Origin: Parvularculaceae bacterium
GTDB lineage: Bacteria > Pseudomonadota > Alphaproteobacteria > Caulobacterales > Parvularculaceae
Length of the DNA stretch: 64,000 bases
Assembly (NCBI GenBank): GCA_020446945.1
Contig: JAGRDS010000002.1
Span: 254,530 to 318,529, forward strand
Direction of reading: 5' to 3'
The notes beneath the pieces are model-generated. The model saw nothing but the letters and a program-made list of their open reading frames with translations. It made no database searches and was not told the DNA's origin. A program made the position numbers and the translations under genes. Positions 7,924 to 19,662 of this stretch are shown piece after piece. The stretch's first letter is position 1. The number at the start of each line of letters is the position of its first letter.

Positions 7924-9353
7924 ATGCGGAATTATGGACGGCTTTCGAGGCGGCGGCCGCTACCGGCGGCGCATTGTGCGCGCGCGGCGGCGATCCCGAT
8001 CGCTGGGTCGCGGAGGAATGGGCCGCCGGCGGACTTTCAATCGATACGCGCACGCTTGCGCCGGGCGAAATGTTCGTGGCGCTCAGCGATGCGCGCGACG
8101 GGCATGATTTTGTCGCCAGCGCGTTCGAACGGGGCGCTTCGGCCGCGCTTGTCGCGCGCGCGCCCTCCAATGCGCCTGACGGCGCGCCGTTGCTGGTCGT
8201 TCCCGATACGCTCGAAGGATTGCGCGACCTGGCGCGCGCCGCGCGCCTGCGGAATTTCGGCCGGCGCATCGCCGTTACCGGCAGCGTCGGCAAGACATCG
8301 ACAAAGGAAATGTTGCGTGCGGCGTTGTCGGGCCTCGGGCGCGTTCATGCTTCCGACAGGAGCTTCAACAATCACTGGGGCGTGCCGCTGACGCTCGCGC
8401 GAATGCCGATCGACGTTGATTTTTCCATTTTTGAAATCGGCATGAACCATGCCGGAGAAATCACGCCGCTGACGAGGCTGGTCGCGCCGCATGTCGCCGT
8501 CATTACAACGATTGGCGATGCGCATGTCGAACATCTGGGCTCGCGCGAAAACATCGCGCGCGCGAAAGCGGAAATCTTTTCGGGACTGGAAAAAAACGGC
8601 GCCGCCATATTGCCGCTTGATTGCGCGCAGTTCGGCGTCCTGCGCGATCTCGCAGTGAAGGCGGGCGTAAAGCGCGTTATCACGTTCGGCGAGTCGCAGG
8701 ACGCGGACATACGCCTTGAAGAATATAGCGGCGATGCGGCGGGCGCGGCGATAAACGCGCGCCTGTTCGGCGAACCTCTCGCCTTCTCAATCGGCGCGCC
8801 GGGACGCCATCAGGCCATGAATGCGCTCGCCGTCATCGGCGCGGTCTCGGCGCTCGGCGGCTCGGCGGCGCGCGCGGCCGCCGGCCTGAAAGGGCTCGCG
8901 GCCGCCGCCGGGCGCGGCGCGCAATCGAAAGCACGCCTTCCGGGCGGGGGCGAGGTTACGATCCTTGATGAAAGTTACAACGCCAATCCAACCTCAATGG
9001 CCGCGGCGCTGGCGCTGCTCGGCCAGTTGACGCCCGAACGCACGGGGCGGCGCGTTGCGGTTATCGGCGACATGCTTGAGCTTGGCCCCGCGTCGCACGC
9101 CTTGCACGCTGACCTTCTGGCGCCGCTCCTTGCCGCAAAGGTCGATGCGCTCTATGTCGCCGGCTCTCTCGTGAATTATCTATGGGAAAAGGCGCCCCCG
9201 GCGATACGGGCGGGCCGCGCGGACGACGCGCGCACGCTTTCCCGGACGATAATCGGCGAGTTGAAAGACGGCGACATTGTCATGGTCAAAGGATCGAACG
9301 GGTCTAAGGTGAGCGAGATTGTAGCCGCCATAAAGGCGGGTGCGTCGAGCTGA
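7920..9353 (+). CDS. murF: UDP-MurNAc-tripeptide:D-Ala-D-Ala ligase MurF
   Basis: Last cytoplasmic Mur ligase, joining the D-Ala-D-Ala dipeptide made by Ddl to the tripeptide precursor. The 477-residue protein has the N-terminal [16 protein letters not shown] segment, P-loop [26 protein letters not shown] and the C-terminal [13 protein letters not shown] motif, all characteristic of MurF. It overlaps murE by 4 bp. Its partner ddl lies further down the same operon. Confidence 0.97.
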   Translation: MNAELWTAFEAAAATGGALCARGGDPDRWVAEEWAAGGLSIDTRTLAPGEMFVALSDARDGHDFVASAFERGASAALVARAPSNAPDGAPLLVVPDTLEGLRDLARAARLRNFGRRIAVTGSVGKTSTKEMLRAALSGLGRVHASDRSFNNHWGVPLTLARMPIDVDFSIFEIGMNHAGEITPLTRLVAPHVAVITTIGDAHVEHLGSRENIARAKAEIFSGLEKNGAAILPLDCAQFGVLRDLAVKAGVKRVITFGESQDADIRLEEYSGDAAGAAINARLFGEPLAFSIGAPGRHQAMNALAVIGAVSALGGSAARAAAGLKGLAAAAGRGAQSKARLPGGGEVTILDESYNANPTSMAAALALLGQLTPERTGRRVAVIGDMLELGPASHALHADLLAPLLAAKVDALYVAGSLVNYLWEKAPPAIRAGRADDARTLSRTIIGELKDGDIVMVKGSNGSKVSEIVAAIKAGASS

Positions 9354-9369
9354 CGAAAGAAAAAAAGAA

Positions 9370-10506
9370 ATGCTCTATTACCTTACGAATTTTTCCGACC
9401 AGTTCGCGCTCTTCAACGTCTTTCGCTATCTTTCCTTTCGCGCCGGCGGCGCGATCATGACTGCGCTCCTCATCGCATTCATCGTCGGACCGCGCCTGAT
9501 CCGCTGGATGCGCAAGAAACAGGGCAAGGGCCAGCCGATCCGTCAGGACGGCCCGCAAAGCCATATCATCGAAAAATCGGGCACGCCGACAATGGGCGGG
9601 GTGCTGATATTGATGTCGCTTACGATTTCCGTTTTGCTGTGGGCGCGGCTCGACAATCCTTATGTGTGGATCGTTATGGGCGTAACGCTCACTTTCGGCG
9701 CGCTCGGGTTCTGGGACGACTATCTTAAAGTGACGAAACAGTCCGCCTCCGGCGTCGTCGGCTCCATGAAACTTGTCGTTCAGTTCATCGTCGCGATTCT
9801 CGCCGGCGTTTTCTGCGTCATGGCGCTTGCGAATTCGCCCGATGCGCCGCACGGAATCGAAACATCCGTCGCCGTACCTTTCGTGCCGCTTCAGTTTTTC
9901 AAAGCCTGGTTCGGCGAAGGGGCGATCGGCGTGCCCATCGGCTGGCTGATGGTTCCGTTCGCCGCGTTTGTAATCGTCGGCGCGTCGAACACCGTAAATC
10001 TCACCGACGGCCTTGACGGACTTGCGACAGTGCCGGTCATGATCGCCGCCGGCGCCTACGGGCTTATCGTCTATCTCGTCGGGCGCATCGACTATGCCGG
10101 CTATCTCGGCGTTCCCTATGTTCCCGGCGTCGGAGAGCTCGCAATAATCTGCGGGGCGATAATCGGCGGCGGGCTCGGATTTCTCTGGTATAACGCGCCG
10201 CCGGCGGCGATTTTCATGGGCGATACGGGATCGCTGGCGCTAGGCGGTTCGATCGGCGCGATCGCAGTCGCCTCCAAGCACGAAATCGTCCTCGCGATCG
10301 TCGGCGGGCTGTTCGTTCTCGAAGGGCTTTCAGTGATGATCCAGATCGCTTCGTTCAAGCTGACCGGAAAGCGCGTCTTCAGAATGGCGCCGATCCACCA
10401 TCATTTCGAACAACTTGGCTGGAAGGAATCGACGATCGTCATCCGTTTCTGGATCATCGCGGTCATACTCGCCCTGATTGGTCTTTCAACGCTTAAACTG
10501 CGCTAG
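9370..10506 (+). CDS. mraY: Phospho-MurNAc-pentapeptide transferase MraY
   Basis: Integral membrane enzyme making lipid I from UDP-MurNAc-pentapeptide and undecaprenyl phosphate. From ATG 9370 there are 378 residues and about ten hydrophobic segments. Family motifs are present: [11 protein letters not shown], the aspartate-rich [31 protein letters not shown] and the cytoplasmic [13 protein letters not shown]. The frame is open from 9340, but the family start MLYYL and the purine-rich leader before it favour 9370. Confidence 0.97.
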   Translation: MLYYLTNFSDQFALFNVFRYLSFRAGGAIMTALLIAFIVGPRLIRWMRKKQGKGQPIRQDGPQSHIIEKSGTPTMGGVLILMSLTISVLLWARLDNPYVWIVMGVTLTFGALGFWDDYLKVTKQSASGVVGSMKLVVQFIVAILAGVFCVMALANSPDAPHGIETSVAVPFVPLQFFKAWFGEGAIGVPIGWLMVPFAAFVIVGASNTVNLTDGLDGLATVPVMIAAGAYGLIVYLVGRIDYAGYLGVPYVPGVGELAIICGAIIGGGLGFLWYNAPPAAIFMGDTGSLALGGSIGAIAVASKHEIVLAIVGGLFVLEGLSVMIQIASFKLTGKRVFRMAPIHHHFEQLGWKESTIVIRFWIIAVILALIGLSTLKLR

Positions 10507-10518
10507 GCGCCCGTCCGC

Positions 10519-11931
10519 ATGATCGTCATTCCCGGAATAGAAAAGAAAAAAATCGGCGTATACGGCCTAGGCGTGACGGGCCTTGCAACCTGCGAGGCTC
10601 TCGCCGCGTCCGGCGCGGAGGTCTATTGCTGGGACGAAAAGGATGAAGCGCGCAGGAAAACGCAGAACACGCGCTTTGCCGCCGAACATCCCAAAACCTG
10701 GCCGTGGGGCGAACTGAAATCGCTTTCCTTGAGCCCCGGCGTTCCCCTGACGCATCCGGCGCCGCACCCGATCGTAAAAAAAGCGCATCAGACCGGCGTT
10801 GAAATTATCGGCGACATCGAATTTTTTGCGCGCGCGGTAAATGCGGCGCCGGAAAAGGAGCGCCCGCGCGTCATCGCCGTTACGGGCTCGAACGGCAAAT
10901 CGACGACGACGGCGCTCATCGGGCACATGCTGAAAGAATGCGGGAAAGACGCCGTGATCGGCGCGAATATCGGCAAGCCCGTGTTACGCTTGCCGGCGCT
11001 CCAGGCGCACCGCGTCTACGTTCTGGAGCTTTCATCGTTCCAGCTCGACCTCGCCAAGACATTGCGGGCGAATGTGGCGGTTTTGATAAACCTGTCGCCC
11101 GATCATATCGAACGTCACGGCGGAATGGACGGTTACGCCGGCGCCAAGAAGCGCATTTTTCTCAATCAGAAAGACGCCGATGCAAAGATCATCGGCGTCG
11201 ATGATCCGTGGTCGCAAACGATCTGCGCAAGGCTGATGGCCGAGCATGGCGCGCGCGTTACGCCGATTTCGGCCGAAGGCGCGCTCGGACGCGGCGTATT
11301 CGCGCTCGACGGGCGGCTTTATTTCAATCTCGGCGACAAGTCGGGAGAGGCGGGAGGCGTTTCCCATATCGCTTCACTGCGCGGGCGCCACAACTGGCAG
11401 AACGCCGCAGCCGCGCTCGCTGCGGCGATCGCCGAGGGGGTTGCGCCCAATGTCGCCGTCAACGCAATGGAGCGTTTTCAGGGCCTTGCGCACAGAATGG
11501 AAATCGTTGCGAAAAAAGGCGCGCTTCAGTTCGTCAATGATTCAAAAGCAACGAACGCAGACGCCGCCGCGCACGCCCTCAGATCCTACAAGGATATTTT
11601 CTGGATTGTCGGCGGTAAAGCCAAGGAAGGGGGCGTCGCCGGCCTTCGTCCTTTGATGGGGAATGTTCGCGGGGCTTATCTTATCGGCGAAGCCGCGCGC
11701 GAGTTCGAGGAGCAATTGTCCGGCGCCGTTGCATGTTTTCAGTGCGGCGACCTGCCGACGGCGGTGGCGCGCGCGGCGCGCGATGCGGCCGCGAGCGGCG
11801 CGCCGGCGCCGGTCGTTCTGCTATCGCCGGCCTGCGCCTCCTACGACCAGTTTCGCAGTTTTGAAGAACGCGGCGATGTTTTTCGAAAACTCGCCAATCA
11901 GGTTGAAATCGTAAATGGGGCGGCGGCGTGA
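10519..11931 (+). CDS. murD: UDP-MurNAc-L-alanine:D-glutamate ligase MurD
   Basis: Cytoplasmic ligase adding D-glutamate to UDP-MurNAc-L-Ala. The 470-residue protein has a Rossmann-like N-terminal domain (GVYGLGVTGLATCEAL), P-loop AVTGSNGKSTTTALIG, the ELSSFQLD and NLSPDHIERHG segments of the central domain, and VNDSKATNADAA and VGGKAKEGG in the C-terminal domain. It lies 12 bp after mraY and overlaps ftsW by 4 bp. Confidence 0.97.
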   Translation: MIVIPGIEKKKIGVYGLGVTGLATCEALAASGAEVYCWDEKDEARRKTQNTRFAAEHPKTWPWGELKSLSLSPGVPLTHPAPHPIVKKAHQTGVEIIGDIEFFARAVNAAPEKERPRVIAVTGSNGKSTTTALIGHMLKECGKDAVIGANIGKPVLRLPALQAHRVYVLELSSFQLDLAKTLRANVAVLINLSPDHIERHGGMDGYAGAKKRIFLNQKDADAKIIGVDDPWSQTICARLMAEHGARVTPISAEGALGRGVFALDGRLYFNLGDKSGEAGGVSHIASLRGRHNWQNAAAALAAAIAEGVAPNVAVNAMERFQGLAHRMEIVAKKGALQFVNDSKATNADAAAHALRSYKDIFWIVGGKAKEGGVAGLRPLMGNVRGAYLIGEAAREFEEQLSGAVACFQCGDLPTAVARAARDAAASGAPAPVVLLSPACASYDQFRSFEERGDVFRKLANQVEIVNGAAA

Positions 11932-13067
11932 AATCGATTAGTCGGATGGACGATTCGCCCCTGGCGCGATGGTGGTGGTCTGTCGATCACGCGCTGCTCG
12001 CCATTCTCGCCGGATTGATGTTGTTCGGCGTCATCCTCGTTTTCGCCGCCGGGCCGGGCGCCGCCGCGCGCCTCGACATTGAGGACAGTTTTCATTTTCC
12101 GCTGCGCCAGCTTGCATTCCTCGCGCCGGCGATATTCGTTCTGCTCGGGGTTTCCATGCTGACCCCGCTACAATCGCGCCGCCTCGGTTCGGTGATATTC
12201 GCGCTTGCGTTCGTAATGCTGTTCGCCGCGCTCCTCTTCGCGCCGGAAATCAACGGCGCGCGGCGCTGGATCCCCCTCGGTCCGTTGTCGCTCCAGCCGT
12301 CCGAACTTTTAAAACCCGGCTTTGTCGTCATTTCCGCATGGATGCTTGCGGAAGGTGCGCGCGATCCGCGATTTCCGGGCGCCGTCATCGCGACGGCGCT
12401 TTATGTTTTCTGCGCCGGCATGCTCGTCCTGCAACCCGATTACGGACAGGCGGCCTTGTTGACGGCGGTCTGGATGACGATGTTTTTCGTTTCCGGCGGC
12501 GCGGTGGTCTGGATTGCGATCCTCGCAGGGCTCGCCGTCGCAGGGCTGTTCGCCGGCTATCTTTATTCGCCGCATCTTGCAAAACGCATCGACGGTTTTT
12601 TGAATCCGTCGGCCGGCGACAATTACCAGGTCGACAAGGCGCTTGAAGCGATCGCGAATGGCGGAATCGGCCCGCGCGCGCCCGATGCGGCGGCGGTCAA
12701 ATTCTCATTGCCGGATGCGCATACGGATTTTATTTTCGCTGTCGCGGCGGAAGAGTTCGGCCTGCTCGTCTGCCTTGCGATCCTGGCGCTGTTCGCCGTG
12801 TTTGTCGTCCGCAGCTTCATCCTCGCCGGCCATCTGCGGAGCGTTTTCGCGCAATGCGCCGTCTGCGGACTCGCCGCTTTGATCGGGCTGCAGAGTTTCA
12901 TCAATATCGGCGTCAATCTTCGCGCGCTTCCGGCGAAGGGGATGACGCTGCCTTTCATTTCATACGGCGGCTCCTCGCTTGTCGCCGCCGCGCTGACGGT
13001 CGGGCTCATTCTCGCGCTGACGCGCCGTCAGTCGGAGGCCAGGCGGCGCAAGGATGTGATGCCGTGA
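11928..13067 (+). CDS. ftsW: Septal peptidoglycan glycosyltransferase FtsW
   Basis: SEDS-family polymerase that works with FtsI to make septal glycan strands from lipid II. The 379-residue protein contains about ten transmembrane segments and the SEDS signatures LQPSELLKPGFV, GNGGIGPRAPDAAAVKFSLPDAHTDFIFA-type loop (note the GPRAP where many FtsW proteins have G-x-G) and TLPFISYGGSSL near the C-terminus. The GTG start at 11928 overlaps the murD stop; an in-frame ATG at 11946 is an alternative. The cytoplasmic start SPLARWWWSVDHALL is typical of alphaproteobacterial FtsW. Confidence 0.95.
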   Translation: MKSISRMDDSPLARWWWSVDHALLAILAGLMLFGVILVFAAGPGAAARLDIEDSFHFPLRQLAFLAPAIFVLLGVSMLTPLQSRRLGSVIFALAFVMLFAALLFAPEINGARRWIPLGPLSLQPSELLKPGFVVISAWMLAEGARDPRFPGAVIATALYVFCAGMLVLQPDYGQAALLTAVWMTMFFVSGGAVVWIAILAGLAVAGLFAGYLYSPHLAKRIDGFLNPSAGDNYQVDKALEAIANGGIGPRAPDAAAVKFSLPDAHTDFIFAVAAEEFGLLVCLAILALFAVFVVRSFILAGHLRSVFAQCAVCGLAALIGLQSFINIGVNLRALPAKGMTLPFISYGGSSLVAAALTVGLILALTRRQSEARRRKDVMP

Positions 13068-14188
13068 ACGAAGGCGCAGGACGGCTGATTGCGCTCGCCG
13101 CAGGCGGCACCGGCGGACATCTGTTTCCGGCCGAAGCTCTGGCGCAGGAGTTGAAGCGGCGCGGCTGGCGCATCCTGCTGGTCACGGACGAACGCGGCGC
13201 GCGATACGCCGGCGGATTTCCCGCCGACGAGCGCGTGTTGATTTCAGCGGCCAGCCCGTCGATCGGCGGTCCGGTCGCGAAAGCAATGGCGGCGATCGCG
13301 CTGGCCGGCGGTTTTTTCAAAGTCGTGAAGGCGTTTCGCAAGCGCGATATCGCCGCCGCTGTCGGGTTCGGCGGTTATCCTTCCTTTCCGACGATGGCGG
13401 CCGCGCGAATGCTCGCCATCCCCTATGGCGTACACGAACAAAACGGCGTTCTCGGCCGCGCAAACCGGCTGGTCGCGGGCGGCGGCGCATTTCTGGCGCA
13501 CGGATTTTCCGTTCTTGACAAGGCACCGAAAAAATATCGCGGCGAGATGATAGAAGTTGGAAATCCCGTGCGCGATGTCGTATCGCGCGCCGCCGGATCG
13601 GAATTTCAAACGCCGGCGCCGGGTGGAAAAACCAGCCTCCTCGTATTCGGCGGCAGCCAGGGCGCGTCGCTGTTTTCGACCGTTACCCCGGCGGCGATTG
13701 CGAGCCTTCCGCAAACGGTGCGCGAAAAACTTCGCGTCGTCCAGCAGGTGCGCGATCCGGAAATCTCCATGGTGAGAAAAGCCTACGATGCGGCGGGCGT
13801 TGAATGCGAAATCGCCCCGTTCTTCGACGATCTTCCGGCGCGGATCGCCGCAGCGCAGCTTGTTATCGCGCGTGCGGGCGCCTCGACGGTCAGCGAGCTT
13901 GCAGTCATCGGCCGGCCTTCCATTCTCGTCCCGCTGGCGATCGCAATGGACGATCATCAAACCGGCAATGCGCGCGCGTTAAGCGATGCGGGCGGCGCGA
14001 TACGAATCGCCGAAGCCGAATTCAATCCGCAATCGCTCGCCGCACGCCTGCATGATTTATTGACGGATCACGAACTCCTCCGCCATATGGCGGGAGCGGC
14101 AAGGGGGCGCGTCAGGCCTGAGGCGGCGTCGGCGCTCGCCGATATTGTGGAGAAAATCGCCAACCCGAAAGCGAAAGCCGGCGTATGA
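13064..14188 (+). CDS. murG: UDP-GlcNAc:undecaprenyl-PP-MurNAc-pentapeptide transferase MurG
   Basis: Membrane-associated GT-B glycosyltransferase converting lipid I to lipid II at the inner face of the cytoplasmic membrane. The start is GTG 13064, overlapping ftsW by 4 bp, giving 374 residues; an upstream extension of the frame lies inside ftsW and is rejected. Signatures: glycine-rich loop [15 protein letters not shown] near the N-terminus, [30 protein letters not shown] and the donor-binding [21 protein letters not shown]. It overlaps murC by 4 bp. Confidence 0.97.
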   Translation: MNEGAGRLIALAAGGTGGHLFPAEALAQELKRRGWRILLVTDERGARYAGGFPADERVLISAASPSIGGPVAKAMAAIALAGGFFKVVKAFRKRDIAAAVGFGGYPSFPTMAAARMLAIPYGVHEQNGVLGRANRLVAGGGAFLAHGFSVLDKAPKKYRGEMIEVGNPVRDVVSRAAGSEFQTPAPGGKTSLLVFGGSQGASLFSTVTPAAIASLPQTVREKLRVVQQVRDPEISMVRKAYDAAGVECEIAPFFDDLPARIAAAQLVIARAGASTVSELAVIGRPSILVPLAIAMDDHQTGNARALSDAGGAIRIAEAEFNPQSLAARLHDLLTDHELLRHMAGAARGRVRPEAASALADIVEKIANPKAKAGV

Positions 14189-15612
14189 GCGAAGCGAAAA
14201 ACATAAAGGTCAGGCTCCCTTTCAGCGTCGGCGTCGCCCATTTTGTCGGCATCGGCGGCATCGGCATGTCGGGCATCGCCGAAGTGATGAAAAATCTCGG
14301 CTATGAGGTGCGCGGCTCAGATGTCGCGGAGGGCGCCAATATTCAGCGCCTGCGCGAAAAGGGCATCCCGATCGTCATCGGCCATCATGCGAAGAATGTC
14401 GAAGGCGCGGGCGCCGTCATCGTATCGACGGCGATCAAGCGCGACAATCCGGAGATTCTCGCCGCCCGCGCGCGCCATATTCCTGTCGTGCGCCGCGCCG
14501 ACATGCTGGCCGAACTGATGCGGTTGAAATGGACGATTTCAGTCGGCGGCACGCACGGGAAAACAACGACGACGACGATGATCGCCGCGCTGCTCGACGA
14601 GGCCGGGCTCGATCCAACCGTAATCAATGGCGGCGTCATCAACGCCTATGGAACGAATGCGCGTATCGGCGAAGGCGACTGGATGGTCGTGGAGGCGGAT
14701 GAATCGGACGGATCCTTCCTGCGGCTGCCGACGACGGTCGCCGTCATCACCAATATCGATCAGGAGCATCTCGAACACTGGAGCGGTTTTGAGGAGCTGA
14801 AGAAAGGCTTCGACCAGTTCGTCGAAAATACGCCGTTCTACGGTTACGGCATCGTCTGCCTTGACCATCCGGAAGTGCAGGCGCTGGTAGGTCGGGTCAC
14901 CGATCGCCGGCTCGTCACATATGGAACAAATCCGCAAGCGGATGTTCGCGCCGAGAATATTTCGTTCGAAGCCGGCGGGTCGAAATTCGATATTCTTTTC
15001 AGAAGCAGGGACAAGGGCGAGCGTCGAATAGACGGCTTAAGGCTGCCGATGCCGGGCGTTCATAATGTATTGAACGCGACGGCGGCGGCGATTGTCGCGC
15101 GAAAAATCGGCGCGAGCGATGAATCCATCCGCAACGGCCTCGCTAAATTCGCGGGCGTCAAGCGGCGTTTCACCAGGGTCGGCGAATGGAATGGCGTCGT
15201 CATTATCGACGATTACGGGCACCATCCGGTCGAAATCGCCGCCGTCCTGCGCGCGGCGCGAAACGTAACGCGCGGAAAAATCATCGCGGTCGTGCAGCCC
15301 CATCGCTATACGCGCCTGCGCGATTTGCTGGACCAGTTCTGTTCCTGCCTCAATGAAGCCGATATCGCCTTTGTCAGCGATGTCTACGCCGCAGGCGAGG
15401 CGCCGATCGATGGGATCGACCGCGACGCTTTCGTCGCCGGCGCGGCGGCGCAGGGCCATCGCGACGTGCGTGCGATTTCGGATTTTGACGATCTTCCGGA
15501 ACAGATCGCCGCAATCGCCGAGAAAGGCGATTACGTCGTCATGCTCGGCGCCGGCGACATCACGAAATACGCGGCGGGACTTGCAGGGGAACTAGAGAAG
15601 CTGAAAGCGTGA
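14185..15612 (+). CDS. murC: UDP-N-acetylmuramate:L-alanine ligase MurC
   Basis: First Mur ligase, adding L-alanine to UDP-MurNAc. The 475-residue protein starts with the Rossmann motif [16 protein letters not shown], carries the P-loop [15 protein letters not shown], the [10 protein letters not shown] and [10 protein letters not shown] segments of the central domain, and [11 protein letters not shown] plus [11 protein letters not shown] in the C-terminal domain. 4-bp overlaps with murG before and murB after indicate translational coupling. Confidence 0.97.
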   Translation: MSEAKNIKVRLPFSVGVAHFVGIGGIGMSGIAEVMKNLGYEVRGSDVAEGANIQRLREKGIPIVIGHHAKNVEGAGAVIVSTAIKRDNPEILAARARHIPVVRRADMLAELMRLKWTISVGGTHGKTTTTTMIAALLDEAGLDPTVINGGVINAYGTNARIGEGDWMVVEADESDGSFLRLPTTVAVITNIDQEHLEHWSGFEELKKGFDQFVENTPFYGYGIVCLDHPEVQALVGRVTDRRLVTYGTNPQADVRAENISFEAGGSKFDILFRSRDKGERRIDGLRLPMPGVHNVLNATAAAIVARKIGASDESIRNGLAKFAGVKRRFTRVGEWNGVVIIDDYGHHPVEIAAVLRAARNVTRGKIIAVVQPHRYTRLRDLLDQFCSCLNEADIAFVSDVYAAGEAPIDGIDRDAFVAGAAAQGHRDVRAISDFDDLPEQIAAIAEKGDYVVMLGAGDITKYAAGLAGELEKLKA

Positions 15613-16529
15613 AACCGGGCGTCAGGGCATCCGATCTTCCCCCCGTTCGCGGGCGTTATGTCGAACGCGCCGACATGTCGGCGATCACATGGTTTCGCGT
15701 CGGCGGACCGGCGGACGTTCTCTACGCGCCGGAGGATGAGGCCGACCTTTCGGAATTTCTGAAGAATACGCCGAAAGATATTCCCGTTTATCCGGTCGGC
15801 GTCGGGTCCAACCTTCTGGTGCGTGACGGCGGCGTGCGCGGCGTCGTCATCCGGCTCGGCGCGCCGTTTGCGAAAATCGCAATCGAGGGAACGCGCGTCA
15901 GCGCCGGCGCCGCCGCGCTCGATGCGCAGCTCGCGCGTCAGGCGGCGCGCGCCGGCGTCGCAGGACTTGAATTCTATCGCGGCGTGCCTGGAACGATCGG
16001 CGGGGCGCTCGCCATGAACGCCGGCGCGTATGAGCAGGAAACGAAAGACGTGCTGGTCGAAGCCCACGCCTGCGACCGCGATGGCGCGCGGCGCGTTCTC
16101 ACAAACGCCGAGATGGGATTTTCCTATCGCCGCTGCGCCGCCGGAGAGGGACTGATATTCACCGGAGCGGTTTTTCAAGGGCGCGCCGGCGCGCCGGCCG
16201 ACATCGACGCGCGCATGAAAACGATCATGGAACGGCGCGAGCGATCGCAGCCGATCCGTGAAAAAACAGGCGGATCGACCTTCGCCAACCCGGATCCTTC
16301 GAAATCCGGCGGGCGCAAGGCCTGGCAATTGATTGATGAAATCGGCGCGCGCGGGCGCATTGTCGGCGATGCGCAGGTCTCGGCCCAGCATTGCAATTTC
16401 ATGATCAATCGCGGCAAGGCGAGCGCTCGCGATCTTGAATCGCTGGTCGAGGGGCTTCGTAAAGAAGTTCTTAACAGGACCGGCGTTGAGTTGCGCTGGG
16501 AAATCAGGCGGATCGGAGAGCCGGCGTGA
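15609..16529 (+). CDS. murB: UDP-N-acetylenolpyruvoylglucosamine reductase MurB
   Basis: FAD- and NADPH-dependent enzyme reducing the enolpyruvyl group to give UDP-MurNAc. The 306-residue protein contains the FAD-binding segments [25 protein letters not shown] and [15 protein letters not shown], and the C-terminal [14 protein letters not shown] that carries the proton-donor serine of type I/II MurB, followed by KAWQLID. It overlaps murC and ddl by 4 bp each. Confidence 0.96.
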   Translation: MKPGVRASDLPPVRGRYVERADMSAITWFRVGGPADVLYAPEDEADLSEFLKNTPKDIPVYPVGVGSNLLVRDGGVRGVVIRLGAPFAKIAIEGTRVSAGAAALDAQLARQAARAGVAGLEFYRGVPGTIGGALAMNAGAYEQETKDVLVEAHACDRDGARRVLTNAEMGFSYRRCAAGEGLIFTGAVFQGRAGAPADIDARMKTIMERRERSQPIREKTGGSTFANPDPSKSGGRKAWQLIDEIGARGRIVGDAQVSAQHCNFMINRGKASARDLESLVEGLRKEVLNRTGVELRWEIRRIGEPA

Positions 16530-17446
16530 AATTCAGGCGCGTTGCAGTCCTAAAAGGCGGTTGGTCGCCCGAGCGCGAGGTGTCGCTGAATTCGGGCGCC
16601 GCCTGCGCGCAGGCGCTGACGAGCGCGGGCTATGACGTCGTAGAAATTGACGCCACGCGCGATCTTGCGCGGCAGTTGAAAGAGGCGAAGCCGGACGCCG
16701 TCTTTAACGCCCTGCATGGCGAGTGGGGCGAGGACGGATGCGTTCAGGGCCTGCTTGAGGTGCTTGCAATACCCTACACCCATTCAGGCGTCCTCGCGTC
16801 GGCTCTTGCGATGGACAAGCAGCGAACGAAACTCGTCCTGGAGGACGCCGGCGTTCCCTCGCCGCTTGGGAAGGTCATGGCGCGCCTCGACGCCGCCGGC
16901 GGCCACGCGATGGAGCCGCCCTATGTCATCAAACCAAACGCGCAGGGTTCGTCGGTCGGCGTCTATATTATCCGCAAAGGCGATAATCGGCCGCCGTCGG
17001 AATTGACGCGCGCGGATTGGGCGCTGGGCGATGAGGTTCTTGTTGAGAAATTCATAGCCGGGCGCGAGCTTACCGTCGCCGTAATGGGCGACCGCGCACT
17101 CTGCGTCACCGAAATAACGACGAGCCTCGCCTTTTACGATTACGAAGCCAAATATGCGCCGGGCGGCTCGCGCCACGTTCTGCCGGCGGACATTCCCGAA
17201 GAAGTCGCCGCGCTCTGCATGGAGCGCGCGCTGAAAGCGCATCAGGCGCTCGGCTGTCGCGGCGTGTCGCGTTCGGACTTCAGATATGATGACAGTCTTA
17301 CGGGCGAGCAGGTTTTCTTTCTTGAGGTGAACACTCAACCCGGCATGACGGGGACGTCGCTCGTGCCGGAGCAGGCGCGCCATCTCGGGATATCGTTTCC
17401 CGAATTGTGCCAATGGATTGTGGAGGATGCTTCATGCCGGCGGTGA
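16526..17446 (+). CDS. ddl: D-alanine:D-alanine ligase
   Basis: ATP-grasp ligase that makes the D-Ala-D-Ala dipeptide used by MurF. The 306-residue protein has the substrate-binding start [30 protein letters not shown], the AMDKQRTK segment, the ATP-grasp region [14 protein letters not shown], and metal-binding [16 protein letters not shown] near the C-terminus. Its last 13 bp overlap the preferred ftsQ start. Confidence 0.96.
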   Translation: MKFRRVAVLKGGWSPEREVSLNSGAACAQALTSAGYDVVEIDATRDLARQLKEAKPDAVFNALHGEWGEDGCVQGLLEVLAIPYTHSGVLASALAMDKQRTKLVLEDAGVPSPLGKVMARLDAAGGHAMEPPYVIKPNAQGSSVGVYIIRKGDNRPPSELTRADWALGDEVLVEKFIAGRELTVAVMGDRALCVTEITTSLAFYDYEAKYAPGGSRHVLPADIPEEVAALCMERALKAHQALGCRGVSRSDFRYDDSLTGEQVFFLEVNTQPGMTGTSLVPEQARHLGISFPELCQWIVEDASCRR

Positions 17447-18264
17447 AGAAACGAAGGCGTCGCGGCCGCAAAACGCCGTCGCTGATAGAGCGCGCGGCCG
17501 CGGTTTTTGAACGCTACACGATCGCGGGGGCGGCGGGCGCGGGCGTCATCCTGCTTCTCGTCGGCGTCGTTCTTTGGGCGGGCGGTTATTTCGCGATGGC
17601 GGGGCGCAGCGTCGACCGGGCGGCGCAACGCGCGGCGGTCAACGCCGGCCTTGAAGTTCGCCAGGTGCTGTTGCGCGGCGCGCACCAGACGGCGCATCAG
17701 GAAGTTCTAGATGTTTTGGGGCCGGTGATCGGGGAGTCGATCTTTCGCCTGTCTCTGGATGAGGCGCGCGCGCGCATCGAACAGATCGGCTGGGTGCGGT
17801 CCGCTGCGGTGACGCGCCTGTTGCCCGATACGATCGCCATCTCGATCCGCGAACGCGAACCGGCGGCGGTCTGGCAGATGAACGGCGATCTTCACCTGAT
17901 CGACGATAGCGGCGCGAAAATCCGCGAAGTCGGCGCGTATGAGTATTCGAACCTGCCTTTGATCGTCGGCGCCGGCGCGCCGGATGCGGCGGCGGGAATT
18001 TTGAAGGCGATCGGCCTTAGGCCGGAACTTCAAAAGCGCGTATACGCGCTTGTGCGCGTCGGCGACCGGCGCTGGGACATGCGGCTCAGAAACGAAATAA
18101 AGGTCAAGCTGCCGGAAGAAAACTATGAGCGCGCCGTCAACGATCTCGCGTTGCTTCATTCGGCGCAGTCCACGCTTGACCAGCCTCTCGAATATATCGA
18201 TCTTCGCGATCCTGAGCGCATGGTGATCCGCAAACGCGGCGAGACCGGCGCCCCAGCAGATTGA
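17434..18264 (+). CDS. ftsQ: Cell division protein FtsQ
   Basis: Bitopic inner-membrane scaffold linking early and late divisome proteins. The protein has a basic cytoplasmic tail (KKRRRRGRK), one membrane helix (about residues 30-55), a POTRA domain ([21 protein letters not shown]) and the FtsQ beta domain with [31 protein letters not shown]. The start is taken as ATG 17434, which has GGAGG at 17422-17426 at good spacing; GTG 17443, giving a 4-bp overlap with ddl, is an alternative. Length is 276 residues. Confidence 0.93.
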   Translation: MPAVKKRRRRGRKTPSLIERAAAVFERYTIAGAAGAGVILLLVGVVLWAGGYFAMAGRSVDRAAQRAAVNAGLEVRQVLLRGAHQTAHQEVLDVLGPVIGESIFRLSLDEARARIEQIGWVRSAAVTRLLPDTIAISIREREPAAVWQMNGDLHLIDDSGAKIREVGAYEYSNLPLIVGAGAPDAAAGILKAIGLRPELQKRVYALVRVGDRRWDMRLRNEIKVKLPEENYERAVNDLALLHSAQSTLDQPLEYIDLRDPERMVIRKRGETGAPAD

Positions 18265-18349
18265 GATTGATCGATCGAATGCGGATAATCCTGTTATCCG
18301 CGCACGGAACGGCTGCCTAAGTCGGCGTAACAGGGCGGTGAGACCCGGA

Positions 18350-19612
18350 ATGGCCAAGAGGATCAAACCTGTCAGGGAGCGCGGTCTTGTCGCTGCGATC
18401 GACCTTGGCGGATCGAAGGCGGCTTGCGTTATCGCGCAATTGACGCCGGTGCCCGGCGGCGGGTTCGAGGCGGATGTTCTCGGCGTCGGCCAGCATGGCG
18501 GCGTTTGCCGCGACAAACGCCCGGATATCGAAGCGTCGTTGCGCGCCGCCGTCGAGGCGGCGGAGCGTATGGCCGGCGAGCGTATAAAGCGCGTTCATGT
18601 CGCCGCCGCCGGCAGATCGCTCGGCGCCCGTCGCATCTCTGTCGATCTGGACGTTTCGGGCGGCGTCGTTACCGGCGACGATGTTGCGGACTGTCTGGAG
18701 CAGGGGGCGGCGGCCGCTGCGCCCGACGGCTCCACGCCGCTTCACGCCTTGAAAATCCGGTACTCAGTCGACGGCGAACAGGCGGAGAATCCGGCCGGGC
18801 TGGCGGGCTGCGTTCTCGCGGCGGAGATGCTTGGGATCAGCGTTCGCGATTCCTACGTCGAAAATGTCGAATCCCTGCTCGCGCGCTGCGGGCTGGAGCT
18901 TGAAGAGCTGATCGCAGCGCCATGCGCCGCCGCGGAATCGGTCCTCATCGAAGATGAAAAGGAACTGGGCGTCATCCTGATCGATATCGGCGCCAGGACG
19001 ACGGAATACGCTCTTTTCGAACGCGGCGCCCTGATCGCCTGCGGCGGCGTTCCGGTCGGCGGCGATCATGTGACGCGCGATATCGCCCAGATTTTCGGCG
19101 CGCCGATCGCAAACGCCGAGCGGATAAAAACCCTTTACGGGTCGGCGCTTTCCGGCGCCGGCGACGAACACGGCATGATCGACTTTCCGCAACTCGGCGA
19201 TGAAGGCGAGGTGACGCGCCATCCGCGCGCCGAACTCATTCAGGTGATCGCGCCGCGCTTTGAAGAAATTCTGGAATTGACATTGAACGCCCTGCCGCAT
19301 TCGGGTTCGGCGCGGCGCGCGATACGCCGCGCGGTTCTGACCGGCGGCGGCAGCCTGCTTGTCGGCGCGCGCGAAACGGCGGAAAAAGTAATCGGCGTGA
19401 AAACGCGCCTCGGGCGCCCTGTCGCCCTGTCCGGGGCGCCTGAAATGGCGACCGCCCCGCAATTTTCCGTCGCCATCGGCGCCTTGCAACTGGCGGCGCG
19501 CGAGCGTTCCGAGGCGAAAGGCCGAAGCGCGCGCAATCGCGTCGGCGAATATCCGCGCGCGGCGAGCGGCGTTATCGGACAGGTCGGAGCCTGGCTGCGC
19601 GCGAATTTCTGA
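18350..19612 (+). CDS. ftsA: Cell division actin-like ATPase FtsA
   Basis: Actin-fold membrane tether for the FtsZ ring and activator of constriction. The 420-residue protein from ATG 18350 has the phosphate-1 loop AAIDLGGSKAACVI, the 1C subdomain, the second phosphate segment LIDIGARTTEYALF with the following GVPVGGDHVTRDIA, and VLTGGGSLLVGA. The C-terminal VIGQVGAWLRANF is the amphipathic membrane-targeting helix usual for FtsA. A GTG at 18338 is also in frame. An 85-bp gap separates it from ftsQ. Confidence 0.96.
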   Translation: MAKRIKPVRERGLVAAIDLGGSKAACVIAQLTPVPGGGFEADVLGVGQHGGVCRDKRPDIEASLRAAVEAAERMAGERIKRVHVAAAGRSLGARRISVDLDVSGGVVTGDDVADCLEQGAAAAAPDGSTPLHALKIRYSVDGEQAENPAGLAGCVLAAEMLGISVRDSYVENVESLLARCGLELEELIAAPCAAAESVLIEDEKELGVILIDIGARTTEYALFERGALIACGGVPVGGDHVTRDIAQIFGAPIANAERIKTLYGSALSGAGDEHGMIDFPQLGDEGEVTRHPRAELIQVIAPRFEEILELTLNALPHSGSARRAIRRAVLTGGGSLLVGARETAEKVIGVKTRLGRPVALSGAPEMATAPQFSVAIGALQLAARERSEAKGRSARNRVGEYPRAASGVIGQVGAWLRANF

Positions 19613-19662
19613 AGCGCCCGCGCGGTTCGGATTGAATCCTCGAAATTTCGCACGCGAATTCG